Shown: positions 8,264-17,172, counted from the first letter of the stretch. The stretch is DNA of 64,000 nt from Acidobacteriota bacterium (GCA_016196065.1 JACPYL010000012.1:248001-312000), one strand, 5' to 3'. Notes: generated by a model not told the origin, from the sequence alone. Made by a program: numbers and translations.

Positions 8264-9499
8264 CTACTCGGTCCAGCGCTTGAATAGCAGAGCTCCGTTG
8301 GTTCCACCGAAGCCAAAGGAATTGGACATGGCGTATTCGAACTGAGCCTTGCGTGCGTGGTGGGGAACGAAATCCATTCCTTCAGTATCGGGATCCTGAT
8401 TGTCGAGGTTGACGGTCGGGGGAAGAATCTGATCGCGCAGCGCGAGCACGGTCACGCCCGCCTCTAAACCGCCCGCCCCGCCCAGCAAGTGCCCGGTCAT
8501 GGATTTCGTCGAACTGACAGGCACACTCTTGCCAAAAAGATTGCGGATGGCGTGTGCCTCGAGCGTATCGCCGATGGGAGTCGAGGTGCCGTGGGCATTC
8601 ACATAGCCGACGACCGTGGATTCCAGCCCGGCGTCGCGCAGGGCGTTGCGCATCACGCGAAAACCGCCTTCGTGTTCTGGAGCGGGCTGCGTCATGTGGA
8701 ACGCGTCAGAACTCATGCCGTAGCCGACAATCTCGGCCAGGATGGGAGCGCCGCGCCGCCGCGCATGTTCCAGTTCTTCGAGAATCAGAATGCCCGCGCC
8801 TTCTCCGATGACAAAGCCATCGCGATCCTTGTCCCAGGGACGGCTGGCGCGTGTGGGATCGTCGTTGCGCGTTGAGAGTGCGCGCATGGCAGCGAATCCG
8901 CCGACCCCCATGGGAGTAATCGCGGCCTCAGCGCCACCGGCAATCATTACGTCCGCGTCATTGTGTTGAATGATGCGGAACGAGTCGCCGACTGAGTGCG
9001 CGCTGGTCGTGCAGGCCGTGGCCGTCGCTTCGTTCGGCCCCTTCGCGCCGGAGCGCATGGAGACGTGTCCAGCGGCGAGGTTGATGATGGATGCGGGAAT
9101 AAAAAATGGAGAGATCTTGCGCGGGCCACCCTGCATTAACGCAGTGTGCTCGCGTTCGATGACATCGAACCCGCCGATACCCGATCCGATGTGCACGCCC
9201 ACCCGCTCGGCATTCTCCGGCGTGATTTCCAGCTTCGACATCTTGAGCGCTTCTTCGGACGCGGCGATCGCGAAGTGAATGAAGCGCCCCATCTTCTTGA
9301 TTTCTTTTTTCTCGATGAAGTTCAGCGGGTCAAAGGTCTTGACCTCGGCCGCAATCTGACAGGCAAAGGCGGCAGCGTCGAACCCGGTGATGCGGTCGAC
9401 GCCACTCTTGCCCGCCAATATCGCGGGCCACACGTCTGCCGTGGTGTTACCCAACGAGCAGATCAATCCCAAGCCTGTGATAACGACCCGCCGCGCCAA
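8264..9499 (-). CDS. fabF: Beta-ketoacyl-ACP synthase II
   Basis: A 411-residue condensing enzyme of fatty-acid elongation that joins malonyl-ACP to acyl-ACP in the cytosol. The Cys-His-His triad is visible: A-T-A-C-T-T-S (about C163), N-A-H-G-T-S-T and T-G-H-L-L-G-G. I choose a TTG start at 9499 (L-A-R-R-V-V-I-T-G), one base after the acpP stop, because it gives normal family length and has an AAGGCAGG-type site in the acpP tail. The ATG at 9544 would add 15 low-complexity residues and overlap acpP by 44 bases. It is co-transcribed with acpP. Confidence 0.93.
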   Translation of the reverse strand: MARRVVITGLGLICSLGNTTADVWPAILAGKSGVDRITGFDAAAFACQIAAEVKTFDPLNFIEKKEIKKMGRFIHFAIAASEEALKMSKLEITPENAERVGVHIGSGIGGFDVIEREHTALMQGGPRKISPFFIPASIINLAAGHVSMRSGAKGPNEATATACTTSAHSVGDSFRIIQHNDADVMIAGGAEAAITPMGVGGFAAMRALSTRNDDPTRASRPWDKDRDGFVIGEGAGILILEELEHARRRGAPILAEIVGYGMSSDAFHMTQPAPEHEGGFRVMRNALRDAGLESTVVGYVNAHGTSTPIGDTLEAHAIRNLFGKSVPVSSTKSMTGHLLGGAGGLEAGVTVLALRDQILPPTVNLDNQDPDTEGMDFVPHHARKAQFEYAMSNSFGFGGTNGALLFKRWTE

Positions 9500-9500
9500 G

Positions 9501-9746
9501 TTACTTGCCTGCCTTTGCGTGCTTGCCGATGTAGTCGATGGCATCGTTGACGGTGCGGATCTTCTCGGCGTCTTCGTCCGGAATCTCGATGTCGAAGGCT
9601 TCTTCGAAGGCCATGACCAGTTCCACGGTGTCGAGCGAATCAGCTCCCAGGTCGTCCACGAACGAGGCGCTCGGTGTGACTTCGCCCTCGTCTACACCCA
9701 ATTGTTCCACAATGATTTGCTTCACTTTTTCGTCAACAGCTGCCAT
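9501..9746 (-). CDS. acpP: Acyl carrier protein
   Basis: An 81-residue acidic carrier protein with the phosphopantetheine site in L-G-A-D-S-L-D-T (Ser37). It carries growing acyl chains between the fatty-acid synthase enzymes. Length, helix pattern and F-D-I-E-I-P-D-E-D are those of a primary-metabolism ACP rather than a polyketide carrier. An AGGAG-type site lies just upstream of the ATG (AACGAGGAGAAC). It is the first gene of an acpP-fabF unit; the usual fabD/fabG genes are not adjacent here. Confidence 0.96.
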   Translation of the reverse strand: MAAVDEKVKQIIVEQLGVDEGEVTPSASFVDDLGADSLDTVELVMAFEEAFDIEIPDEDAEKIRTVNDAIDYIGKHAKAGK

Positions 9747-10056
9747 TTGTTCTCCTCGTTTCCAAGTCTGGGGATTGTACGCCTGCGTAACCTAAACCGG
9801 CGGCTCACTGAATCAGTGCCGCCTGCTGCTCACAATACTGAATGGAGTCAATGCAATAGTCTAAAAGGGATTGAGAAAGTATGCAAAGCGGTGAAGAGCA
9901 AATCGAACGGATTCAATGGAGTAGCCATGCGGCAGACGACCGACCGGTCGATATTTGACCTTCGCATTCGACGCTTTGAAGTAGAGACGCGGCTCGCCCG
10001 CGTCTCCCAAGCCGAAAAGAGACGAGGCAAGCCTCGTCTCTAGACGAGGGTTGTTC
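9747..10056. other. Intergenic region between acpP and aqpZ
   Basis: Three hundred and ten bases upstream of acpP and downstream of aqpZ. The acpP promoter should lie in the 9750-9900 part, but I see no clear -35/-10 pair. The right half holds a two-hairpin GTAGAGACG element described separately. Short frames here have no recognisable product. Confidence 0.4.
9981..10042. repeat. Bipartite REP element, family A copy 1
   Basis: Two adjacent hairpins face each other: GTAGAGACGCGGCTCGCC-type (9981-10006) and GAGACGAGGCAAGCCTCG-type ending TCTCTAG (10018-10042). The outer ends are inverted copies of GTAGAGACG. The same architecture recurs at 28094, 29797 and 37802. This copy is the most compact (62 bases) and lies 14 bases beyond the aqpZ stop, so it could also stop or stabilise the aqpZ transcript. 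Confidence 0.8.
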
Positions 10057-10752
10057 TTACTTGTTTTCTCCAAACACCGCGTTGTAGATCCCTCCCGCTA
10101 ACGCTCCGCCCACGATCGGCGCGAGCCAGAAAAGCCAGAGTTGCGAGATCGCCCATCCGCCAACGAAGATTGCCGGCCCCGTGCTGCGTGCGGGATTGAC
10201 AGAGAGGTTCGTCACGGGAATTCCGATCAGGTGAATCAACGTGAGTCCCAGTCCGATCGCGATCGGGGCAAAACCCGACGGAGCGCGCTTGTCGGTGGAG
10301 CCCATGATGATCATCAAGAAGAAAAATGTGAGAACGACTTCGGCGACCAGGCAAGCGATCATCGAGTATTCTCCCGGCGAGTGCTCGCCGTAGCCATTGG
10401 AAGCGAAACCGCCCAGGCTGAAACCTGGCTTTCCGCTGGCGATCACGAACAGGACGCCCGCACCGGCGATTCCGCCGAGAACTTGCGCGATCACGTAGGG
10501 CAGCAATTCCGACGCGGGAAAGCGTTTGCCCGCGACCAGTCCAACCGACACGGCGGGATTGAGATGGCATCCGGAAATGTGCCCGATGGCGTAGGCCATG
10601 GTGAGGACGGTGAGTCCGAAGGCGAGTGCGACACCGGCGAATCCGATGCCGAGTTGCGGAAATGCGGCTGCCAGCACGGCGCTGCCGCAGCCACCGAAGA
10701 CTAACCAGAACGTTCCGAGAAACTCTGCTACGGCTCTTTTGGATAAGCTCAT
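10057..10752 (-). CDS. aqpZ: Aquaporin Z
   Basis: A 231-residue inner-membrane water channel of the MIP family with six membrane helices. Both pore motifs are intact: N-P-A in H-L-N-P-A-V-S-V (N65) and N-P-A-R-S in S-V-N-P-A-R-S-T-G (N186). The length and the T-G-P-A after the second NPA fit the water-selective AqpZ branch rather than the glycerol facilitators, which carry longer loops and an Asp after the second motif. An insertion with S-G-K-P-G-F-S-L sits in the extracellular loop. It is probably a single-gene unit, upstream of a REP element. Confidence 0.93.
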   Translation of the reverse strand: MSLSKRAVAEFLGTFWLVFGGCGSAVLAAAFPQLGIGFAGVALAFGLTVLTMAYAIGHISGCHLNPAVSVGLVAGKRFPASELLPYVIAQVLGGIAGAGVLFVIASGKPGFSLGGFASNGYGEHSPGEYSMIACLVAEVVLTFFFLMIIMGSTDKRAPSGFAPIAIGLGLTLIHLIGIPVTNLSVNPARSTGPAIFVGGWAISQLWLFWLAPIVGGALAGGIYNAVFGENK

Positions 10753-10783
10753 ATTGCCTCCATTCGAGGTTCGCTCGAGATTT

Positions 10784-12238
10784 CTACTTGGAATATTGAT
10801 CGCGCAGCCAGACTTGCCGATTGGTCATCGGCATTGCGCGTCCTTCAATGTACACCTGCTTGACGGCTGTCTTTACATCCAGCGGATCGCCATTGGCAAC
10901 GACGACGTTGGCCGTCTTGCCGACGTCGAGTGATCCGAGTTTGTCCGCCACACCCCAGACCTCGGCAGCGTTCAATGTAATCGCCTTGAGCGCTTCGTCA
11001 TACGGCAACCCGAATGCCACCGCATAGCCCGCTTCGTCCGGCAGATTGCGAACGTTGTGGGCCGAGTAGGAAGCGAATATGACTTTCACGCCGCGCTTGT
11101 GAAGTTCTGCAGGCAAGCTGTACACGGCGTCGTAGCGCTCATCGTCTTTGGGCGCTTCGTAAATCGGGCCTACGATCACGGGCACTTTCAGGCTGGCGAC
11201 GTAGTCCAATACAGGTTGGGAGTGGCTGATGTGGTTGAGCACGAACTTCAGCTTGAATTCGTTGGCCAACCGGACCGCGGTTTGCAGTTCACTAGGGCCT
11301 TCTGCTGCCAGCACAATGGTTTTCTTGCCTTCGAGGTAAGGCAGCAGCGACTCAAGTTTCAGATCGCGTTTCGGAGCGGACGGCTCGGGCTTCTTGTCGC
11401 GTGCGGCATCGGCCTTCTTGCGATCGTAATCGGTCCACTTTGATTTGTAATCCTGCGCATCCAGAAACGCCTGTCGCAATTGAGCTGCGAGTCCCATGCG
11501 GGTGGATGGGAATTTGCGCTTATCGAAGCCACCTCGATTACGGCGTTCATTTCCCGTGAAATTAAGCGGCATGGCAAGATCGCGGATCAGCAGCATTTCG
11601 TTCGCGGACGCGCCGTCCAGTTGAATGAACGAATCCTGGCCGGGAAGCGTGTCACCACTCGATGGAGCGATGACCGCGTTGGTAATGCCATTCATACGCG
11701 CCACGGGGATGAGAGTCGTCTCGGCGTGAAAGGCTTCGGCGGTGTGCATGTGCGGCATGATCTCGTCGCTGATTTCGACCAGGTCGTTGGTCATCTCTTC
11801 GGCGGAGATTTCCGTGAGTCCGAGACTGGTCTCTGAATCAATCAGGCCGGGATAGACGGTCATGCCGGTTACATCGATCACCTGCGCTCCGGCCGGAACG
11901 TTCACCGAAGCCGCAGAGCCGACAGCGGTAATCTTTCCGCCTTGCAGAACGACAGTGCCGTTCTCAATCGTCCCATGAGTGATGGTCAGGAGCTTGCCGC
12001 CCTTGAGGGCGATGGGTTTGTCCTGGGCCGCCGCGGGAATGCACAGCAACGCGAACGCTGCCAGAACCAGCGCACAGATGGCACTGATCGTCGGAAGCGC
12101 ACCAGCCTCAGCGGCTGAAGCCGGTTTCAATTTGGCATCGGCGGCACGACTGAAGTCGTGCCCTTCTCGGAACATTTCTGAGAACTGAGAACTGGGAACT
12201 GAGAACTGAGAACTGGAAATTGAGAACTGGCTTTTCAT
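10784..12238 (-). CDS. Amidohydrolase-fold exported protein lacking metal ligands
   Basis: A 484-residue amidohydrolase-like protein paired with the next gene upstream. The TIM-barrel outline is clear ([23 protein letters not shown]), but the metal ligands are gone: D-S-E-T-S replaces D-x-H-x-H, A-A-E-G-P-S-E replaces the bridging region, and the late Asp motif is S-Y-S-A-H-N. It is probably not a hydrolase by itself. The ATG overlaps the upstream stop (ATGA) and follows GGGAGGG, supporting this start. The first 50 residues are encoded by two intergenic-type repeats, and the hydrophobic export signal only begins at residue 51. The true start might be internal, but no ATG, GTG or TTG lies close to the signal segment. 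Confidence 0.75.
   Translation of the reverse strand: MKSQFSISSSQFSVPSSQFSEMFREGHDFSRAADAKLKPASAAEAGALPTISAICALVLAAFALLCIPAAAQDKPIALKGGKLLTITHGTIENGTVVLQGGKITAVGSAASVNVPAGAQVIDVTGMTVYPGLIDSETSLGLTEISAEEMTNDLVEISDEIMPHMHTAEAFHAETTLIPVARMNGITNAVIAPSSGDTLPGQDSFIQLDGASANEMLLIRDLAMPLNFTGNERRNRGGFDKRKFPSTRMGLAAQLRQAFLDAQDYKSKWTDYDRKKADAARDKKPEPSAPKRDLKLESLLPYLEGKKTIVLAAEGPSELQTAVRLANEFKLKFVLNHISHSQPVLDYVASLKVPVIVGPIYEAPKDDERYDAVYSLPAELHKRGVKVIFASYSAHNVRNLPDEAGYAVAFGLPYDEALKAITLNAAEVWGVADKLGSLDVGKTANVVVANGDPLDVKTAVKQVYIEGRAMPMTNRQVWLRDQYSK
12101..12170. repeat. CACGACTGAAGTCGTG / CAGCGGCTGAAGCCG repeat inside coding sequence
   Basis: Two hairpins, CCTCAGCGGCTGAAGCCGG and GGCACGACTGAAGTCGTGCC, are translated as part of [15 protein letters not shown] in the N-terminal extension of the degenerate amidohydrolase. 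The composition is that of an intergenic hairpin element, not of a secreted-protein N-terminus. Confidence 0.7.
12177..12230. repeat. GAGAACTGGGAACT tandem words inside coding sequence
   Basis: Six imperfect copies of a GAGAACTG/GGAACT word run head to tail and are translated as [12 protein letters not shown]. The vocabulary is that of the 3056-3176 intergenic element (GGAAACTGG). It directly follows the start codon of the degenerate amidohydrolase. Confidence 0.7.
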
Positions 12239-13527
12239 TGTCCCTCCCGATAGTGCGTCATCCCGAGTCCGGGCAATGAGCGGTCGAAGAATACGTCGCC
12301 ATCAATCAAAACTTTTTCCGGAACTCCATTCGTGGAGAGCGGATAACCGTCCCAGATCACGAGGTCAGCATCTTTGCCGACATCGATCGAGCCCACGTGG
12401 TCATCAACGCCCACGATCCACGCGGGGTTGAGGGTAATCATCTTCAGAGCTTCTTCTTCGGTGGCGCCTCCGTAGCGCATCGTCTTGGCTGCTTCCTGAT
12501 TCAGCCGGCGCGTGTAGTCTTCGGAATCGCTCTTGATCGCGACGCGCACGCCTTTGCGCATCGAGAGGACGGCATTCCACGGGATTGCGTCCCAGGCTTC
12601 CTGCTTGTAGCCCCACCAGTCAGCGAAAGTCGCGATGCCAATATTTTCGGCGGCGAGTTTTTCCGGTACCTTGTAGGCCTCGAGCGCGTGATGGAAGGCG
12701 CGAATCTTGTAGCCGAACTCATGCGCCATCGCGATCTCGGTGAGAAATTCATCGGCGCGATAACAATGGATCTGCACCATCAACTTACCGCGCAGCACGT
12801 CGGCGAGTGCTTCGAGTTTCAAGTCGTGCTTCGGAGGAGAGGCGTCCTTGTCGCCGCGCTTCACTTTTTCGTTGTAGGCATCCCATTCGCGCATGTAGTC
12901 CTGCGCCTGGACGAGCGCTTCGCGTTGCACGGCAAAATTTCCCATGCGCGTGGAGGGCAGTTGATCCCGGCTGCCGTAGACGCGTTTGGGATTCTCTCCA
13001 CTGGCAAACTTGATGGATCGCGGCGCGTTCGGGAAGAGCAGTTCATCCCGTGTGAGCCCGTATTTGTGTTTGATGACGATGGCCTGTCCGCCAATCATGT
13101 TCGCGGAGCCGTGCAGCAGTAGCGAAGTCGTGACGCCGCCGGCCAGTGCGCGGTAGATCGCCTTGTCTTGATAGTCGAAGGCGTCTTTCATCATCATGTG
13201 CGGCGTGATTGGGCTGGTGGCTTCGTTCACATCGTCGTCGAGCGCGATGTGCGAATGCGAATCCACGATGCCGGGTGTCACGTACTTGCCGCCGGCGTCG
13301 ATCACCGGAACTCCGGCCGGTGCATTGACGTTCTCGCCAACAGCGGCGATCTTGCCATCTTTCACATAGATGGAGCCATTCTTGATGTTGCCGTGCGTCA
13401 CCGTCATCACGACGGCATTCTTGATGACCACATCATGAGGAGGAGCGGAGGTCTGGCTAAACGCCGTCGATGTGGCGAGCGCCACGAACAAGGCGATACA
13501 AATAGCGAATCTTTGGGCGAACTTCAT
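12235..13527 (-). CDS. Secreted amidohydrolase (metal-dependent hydrolase)
   Basis: A 430-residue protein with a signal peptide (residues 1-24, A-F-S-Q cut) and the amidohydrolase barrel. The ligands expected for the superfamily are present: D-S-H-S-H (about residue 95), I-H-C-Y-R-A-D-E, F-H-H-A-L-E and the late Asp in A-I-K-S-D-S-E-D. It probably acts in the periplasm on an amide, cyclic amide or peptide-like bond; the substrate is not readable. The stop overlaps the start of the degenerate paralogue (ATGA), so the two products are made in a coupled way and may form a heteromer. Confidence 0.85.
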   Translation of the reverse strand: MKFAQRFAICIALFVALATSTAFSQTSAPPHDVVIKNAVVMTVTHGNIKNGSIYVKDGKIAAVGENVNAPAGVPVIDAGGKYVTPGIVDSHSHIALDDDVNEATSPITPHMMMKDAFDYQDKAIYRALAGGVTTSLLLHGSANMIGGQAIVIKHKYGLTRDELLFPNAPRSIKFASGENPKRVYGSRDQLPSTRMGNFAVQREALVQAQDYMREWDAYNEKVKRGDKDASPPKHDLKLEALADVLRGKLMVQIHCYRADEFLTEIAMAHEFGYKIRAFHHALEAYKVPEKLAAENIGIATFADWWGYKQEAWDAIPWNAVLSMRKGVRVAIKSDSEDYTRRLNQEAAKTMRYGGATEEEALKMITLNPAWIVGVDDHVGSIDVGKDADLVIWDGYPLSTNGVPEKVLIDGDVFFDRSLPGLGMTHYREGQ

Positions 13528-13651
13528 GCGATGAACTCCGGATGCGAAAGCGATGTCAGCAGCGAATTGGGATTGTAGGAGGCAGAACGGAATGGGTCAA
13601 CGCGAAAGCGCAGGTCTTGTCGGCGGCAAGAATTCATGTGACGATCAGAAC

Positions 13652-14092
13652 GTGAAAATCACTATTGTTCTTACACTCTTGTTGACTGTTTCTGTATGGG
13701 CCGCGGATTGTCCGAAGCAACAGCCGAAAACCGAGGCCGCCTTGATCAGCCTCGAAAACAATTGGGCCGATGCGCTCAGCCGCAAGGATGCCGATACCGT
13801 TGCCTGCATGCTCGCCACCGAATTTGAGGAGGCGGACGTGGATGGATCGCTTCATACACGCGCGGAAAACCTGGCGAAGATTCCCAATCGTAAACCCGGC
13901 ACGAACCATCTCTCTGAAATGCGCGCGCACATTGAAGGCAACATGGGATTCACGCGTGGCCTTGCCGAACTGGTGGATGCTTCCGGCAAAGTCGTCGCCC
14001 GCGTCCGTTTCACGGATGTGTTCACGTATCGGGACGGCCGGTGGCAAGCGCTGATCGGCCACGAGTCGCTGATCAGCCAGGCCGCCCGGTAA
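13652..14092 (+). CDS. Secreted NTF2-like (DUF4440/SnoaL) protein
   Basis: A 146-residue protein with a GTG start chosen because it opens directly on a signal peptide ([18 protein letters not shown]). The frame is open further upstream to 13553, but that part has no signal features. The mature part is a single cone-shaped NTF2-like domain: W-A-D-A-L-S-R-K-D near the first helix, then [16 protein letters not shown] at the end, the DUF4440 hallmark. The family binds or turns over small ligands and function is usually unknown. The stop and the dtd start overlap (TAATG). Confidence 0.75.
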   Translation: MKITIVLTLLLTVSVWAADCPKQQPKTEAALISLENNWADALSRKDADTVACMLATEFEEADVDGSLHTRAENLAKIPNRKPGTNHLSEMRAHIEGNMGFTRGLAELVDASGKVVARVRFTDVFTYRDGRWQALIGHESLISQAAR

Positions 14093-14541
14093 TGCGCGCC
14101 GTTGTCCAGCGTGTCAGTCGCGCCAAGGTCACGGTAAATGGCGAAACGACTGGCGAAATCGGCCTTGGACTGCTGGTGCTGCTCGGCGTCGGCAAAGAAG
14201 ACACGCGCGTCGAAGCTGACTACCTGGCTGAGAAAATCATTGGTCTGCGGATCTTTGAGGATGCAGACGGCAAAATGAATCTTGGAGTTGCGGACGTCGC
14301 TGGAGCGCTGCTGGTGGTTTCGCAATTCACGCTTTACGGAGATGTCCGCCGCGGGAAACGCCCTTCGTTCGATGCGGCGGCGCCTCCCCAACTGGCGCGG
14401 GAATTGTACGAATATGTTGTAGAGAAGGTCCGCGCTACCGGTTTGCGATGCGAAACAGGACGTTTCCAGGAAATGATGAAGGTGGAACTAGTGAACGAAG
14501 GGCCGGTTACGATTCTGCTGGATTCCTCGAAGGTCTTCTAA
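14092..14541 (+). CDS. dtd: D-aminoacyl-tRNA deacylase
   Basis: A 149-residue cytosolic enzyme that hydrolyses D-amino acids (and misacylated glycine) from tRNA. Standard motifs are visible: [11 protein letters not shown] at the start, L-L-V-L-L-G-V, the S-Q-F-T-L-Y-G-D catalytic-pocket motif (about 79-86) and the cross-subunit Gly-cisPro-type motif N-E-G-P-V-T at the end. Length is that of the family. The ATG overlaps the upstream stop by one base, which implies translational coupling with the NTF2-like gene. Confidence 0.95.
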   Translation: MRAVVQRVSRAKVTVNGETTGEIGLGLLVLLGVGKEDTRVEADYLAEKIIGLRIFEDADGKMNLGVADVAGALLVVSQFTLYGDVRRGKRPSFDAAAPPQLARELYEYVVEKVRATGLRCETGRFQEMMKVELVNEGPVTILLDSSKVF

Positions 14542-14593
14542 CGGGTACGACTCGGGTCGGTAAGAAATTGCCGCCATCCAACATGCTTCGCAA

Positions 14594-14624
14594 TAAAAAA
14601 GGCCGCCAGCTTTCGCCGGCGGCC
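14594..14624 (-). terminator. Rho-independent terminator of the sialidase-like gene
   Basis: Read on the minus strand, GGCCGCCGGC-GAAA-GCTGGCGGCC is followed by six T residues (the AAAAAA at 14595-14600 on the plus strand). It lies about 20 bases beyond the minus-strand stop at 14642. It may also separate the convergent dtd transcript. Confidence 0.8.
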
Positions 14625-14641
14625 TGCACTCCTGACGAGAG

Positions 14642-16123
14642 TTACTTGGTTTGTGGTTGATCTCCGCTCGGGATGGACTCGTTGTCCCGGAATGGTTTGA
14701 TCACGTGATCGGACTTTGCATTGGGCACGGGGAAGTCTCCAGCAGAACTGAGTTCCTCGAGTTCCGGCGCATCCCCTGCGAGGCCGACTGCGGTTGTGTA
14801 GATCGCCTGGTGAAACAAGGAACCGGTTGGAGCCGTGGCGAGGGCAAAAATCGGGAACGCTTTGCCGCCGCCAAATCCAACAGCAATGTAATCAGCCACC
14901 ATCCGGCCGGAGAACGTATCCGGAAGCCAGCTGAGATTCATCGGTCCGCCCAAGACTTGTGGAGCGCTCCACTTTGCCCCCCCGGTCGAGGATTGAATGA
15001 AACCGGCAAACAGCGAGCAGCTGTTTCCGCAATTCGAAACTGGATAGTAGTAATAGGCCAACCCGATGTGCGCGGTCGCGCCCGCAGTGCCCGGCTGGAT
15101 TGCCATCCCGGTAATGAAATGGTCGACCGTGCTGGTGACCGCATCGATTGGTATTCGTTTGACTGCGGTCCAGACTGTGCCACTGCCGGATTTGCTGAAC
15201 ACGATATCGTTCGAGGCACAGTTCGTGCGGAACCGGCAATCCGGCCACGCCACATAGACCTTGCCTTTCGCATCGATGGCTGCGGAAGGTAATCCCGCGC
15301 TGCGGAGTCCTCCTGCTTCACCGTGGCTGATGAATTCTCCGACATTGACCGCTCGGGTCCAGGTGGCGCCGCCATTGGTCGAAGTGAACGCCATAACAAA
15401 GCCGCCAAATCCCAAGATAGGGACAATCACTTTTCCATTTGGCTTTACCAGGGGAAGGCCACCGATTCCGAAATCGTTGCCCTGCGTGCCAACCGCAGGA
15501 CTCCAGGTCAGCCCACCATCGGTCGAAGTGCTCATCTGGATAAAGTCGCCGGCGTCCGTACTATCCCATTCGGAATAGCAGTGTCCGTAGAATTTGCTGG
15601 CGGCAGTGTTGTCGCAGACGATCCAGTTCTTGTCAGGGTTGCCCGTCTTGGTGACAAAACTGGGGTTGCTCCAGTGGGTGCCGTCGGTCGAGCGGCTGAC
15701 GGCGACGGCATTCGCGTTGCCGATGGGCAGCGTCGAGATAAGCCACACAGCATGCAGGGCGTCATAGGCAACGGCGGCATCGCTGGCGGCCTGGTATTGT
15801 CCATTGCCCTGAAAAATTGTGATCCCGGGTAGAAAGCCGTTGGTCCAATGTGCGCCGCCGTCCGTCGTCGTGGCAAAGCCGATGTCGGCGCCCCCACCGC
15901 TGAAAATGCGGGCGACCTGGAACGCGGCGACGGTGGTGCTGCCGAAGGTGAACGCGCCCGGTTCGACTTCCGTCGCGTGCTGGCTGGTGTTGTTCGTGAA
16001 CGTATCTTCGCTAAGTTGGGTGAGGCTGACTTGGGCGGAAGCCATCGACGCCAGTGCGAGAGAAGCTAACACGATGGCGAACCACGAACATTTGTGGGCG
16101 GACTGATTGCAATTTGCACGCAT
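14642..16123 (-). CDS. Secreted sialidase-like BNR/Asp-box propeller protein
   Basis: A 493-residue protein with a signal peptide (hydrophobic 14-30, S-M-A-S-A-Q cut). It carries repeated Asp-box motifs, S/T-x-D/N-G-G-x-x-W: T-T-D-G-G-A-H-W, S-T-D-G-G-L-T-W, S-T-N-G-G-A-T-W. These mark a six-bladed beta-propeller as in sialidases and photosystem assembly factors. I do not see the arginine triad of true sialidases, so glycosidase activity is not claimed. Several Cys pairs in the second half could form disulfides after export. It is a single gene with its own terminator. Confidence 0.75.
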   Translation of the reverse strand: MRANCNQSAHKCSWFAIVLASLALASMASAQVSLTQLSEDTFTNNTSQHATEVEPGAFTFGSTTVAAFQVARIFSGGGADIGFATTTDGGAHWTNGFLPGITIFQGNGQYQAASDAAVAYDALHAVWLISTLPIGNANAVAVSRSTDGTHWSNPSFVTKTGNPDKNWIVCDNTAASKFYGHCYSEWDSTDAGDFIQMSTSTDGGLTWSPAVGTQGNDFGIGGLPLVKPNGKVIVPILGFGGFVMAFTSTNGGATWTRAVNVGEFISHGEAGGLRSAGLPSAAIDAKGKVYVAWPDCRFRTNCASNDIVFSKSGSGTVWTAVKRIPIDAVTSTVDHFITGMAIQPGTAGATAHIGLAYYYYPVSNCGNSCSLFAGFIQSSTGGAKWSAPQVLGGPMNLSWLPDTFSGRMVADYIAVGFGGGKAFPIFALATAPTGSLFHQAIYTTAVGLAGDAPELEELSSAGDFPVPNAKSDHVIKPFRDNESIPSGDQPQTK

Positions 16124-16306
16124 TACGAAAAACCTCGGACGGTTAGGGTCTGGGATCGTTGCCGGGCAGGCTGAAAACTAGCGGGGGGCCGCTCTGCCAA
16201 TACTATGCGAGATAGTACTGGGGTGGAATTGGGCTGTCAACGGGCAGTTTGGCGAACAGTCAGCGGTGAGAACTCGCTACCGGCAAACCTTTCTAAGCTC
16301 CTCAGG

Positions 16307-16660
16307 TCAGTCGTTGGCGACTTTGCGGTGAGGTTTGACGGCGAGGCAACGGGAAAAGATTTGCGATACCTGCTGCACTTGCTCCTCGCTCAGCCGGACA
16401 GACCCGCCGAGCTTCTTGGTGAGTGCCTGGTTAATGTCGGGGAGGGGATGTCCGTGGAGCAAGCTCATCAATTGCGTCCATTCCTGGGCGACGGCGGTGC
16501 GTTCACCGGTGTCCGCATCTTCGCAGAACTGATCGGCGGCATCGACCGGAGTACCGTATTCATCGGCAACGTCTTCGTGGAAGTATCCGCGCAGGAAAGA
16601 GCGGAGCGCAGGAAAGTTGGCGGCAGTAATTTCTGGTTTTGGGTTGGAGTCGGGATTCAT
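16307..16660 (-). CDS. Putative CdiI-type immunity protein
   Basis: A 117-residue soluble acidic protein with no signal peptide. Its core F-P-A-L-R-S-F-L-R-G-Y-F-H-E-D (near the N-terminus) is the pattern of the contact-dependent inhibition immunity family with a g-Y-F-H-x-D signature (PF18593-like, from memory). A helical remainder follows with no catalytic motif. I choose the ATG at 16660, which overlaps the toxin stop as ATGA and has GGAGTG eight bases upstream; a GTG at 16669 is the alternative. It would neutralise the RNase A-like protein encoded just upstream if that protein reached the cytosol. Confidence 0.65.
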   Translation of the reverse strand: MNPDSNPKPEITAANFPALRSFLRGYFHEDVADEYGTPVDAADQFCEDADTGERTAVAQEWTQLMSLLHGHPLPDINQALTKKLGGSVRLSEEQVQQVSQIFSRCLAVKPHRKVAND

Positions 16661-17172
16661 GAGCGACACTCCGGGTAGGACGTCAGGACGTAAAAGCTGG
16701 GTGCAGCATATTTCAAGACGACGACGGCATGCGAGCAGGAGCGAGACTCGCTCTCTCCGCGGTTAATGGTCCGTCCAATGGGCTGCTGGCTGTCATAGTC
16801 GAGAACCAGGTTCGGACGTCCGCCCGAACGATCGAGCCAGCGCTGAATGCGGTCCTGGGAGACGGCAAGGGCTGCGCCGATCGCATGTTCGGCGGTGGGC
16901 CGGTCGGTGTAAGTAGACGCTCCTGAAATATTGCGTTCGTGTTGCAGGCGCTCGCGGAGTTGCTCGTCGGTGCGCCCTACATGTTTGCGAAGCACATGGC
17001 CGCCGGCGGTTTCGTCCTGGCTCAAGTCGCGAGGAGAGCCCTGCCAGAACTCGGCGCGGGCTTCTGTTCGCTTCGCTGGAGTGGAAGCGGGAGCGTTGGT
17101 TGGTGGCAACTCACAGGAGGCAGCGCCCAACGCTAACAGCGCAGCCGCGCAAAATAAGAATCGGTGTGCCAT
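16657..17172 (-). CDS. Lipoprotein with RNase A-like (CdiA-CT type) toxin domain
   Basis: A 171-residue protein. Residues 1-19 form a signal peptide ending L-G-A-A-S-C20, a plausible lipobox. A P/A/T-rich linker follows to about 45. Residues 48-169 match the bacterial RNase A-like toxin domain in order: D-L-S-Q-D-E-T-A-G-G-H (H59), K-H-V-G-R-T-D-E-Q-L, A-S-T-Y-T-D-R-x-x-A-E, R-I-Q-R-W-L and the C-terminal F-Y-V-L-T-S-Y-P. H59, T164 and Y166 sit where active-site residues are described for this family. C146 and C169 could pair. It should cleave RNA. It is stand-alone, not the tail of a CdiA filament, and is coupled to a likely immunity gene. Confidence 0.7.
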   Translation of the reverse strand: MAHRFLFCAAALLALGAASCELPPTNAPASTPAKRTEARAEFWQGSPRDLSQDETAGGHVLRKHVGRTDEQLRERLQHERNISGASTYTDRPTAEHAIGAALAVSQDRIQRWLDRSGGRPNLVLDYDSQQPIGRTINRGESESRSCSHAVVVLKYAAPSFYVLTSYPECRS

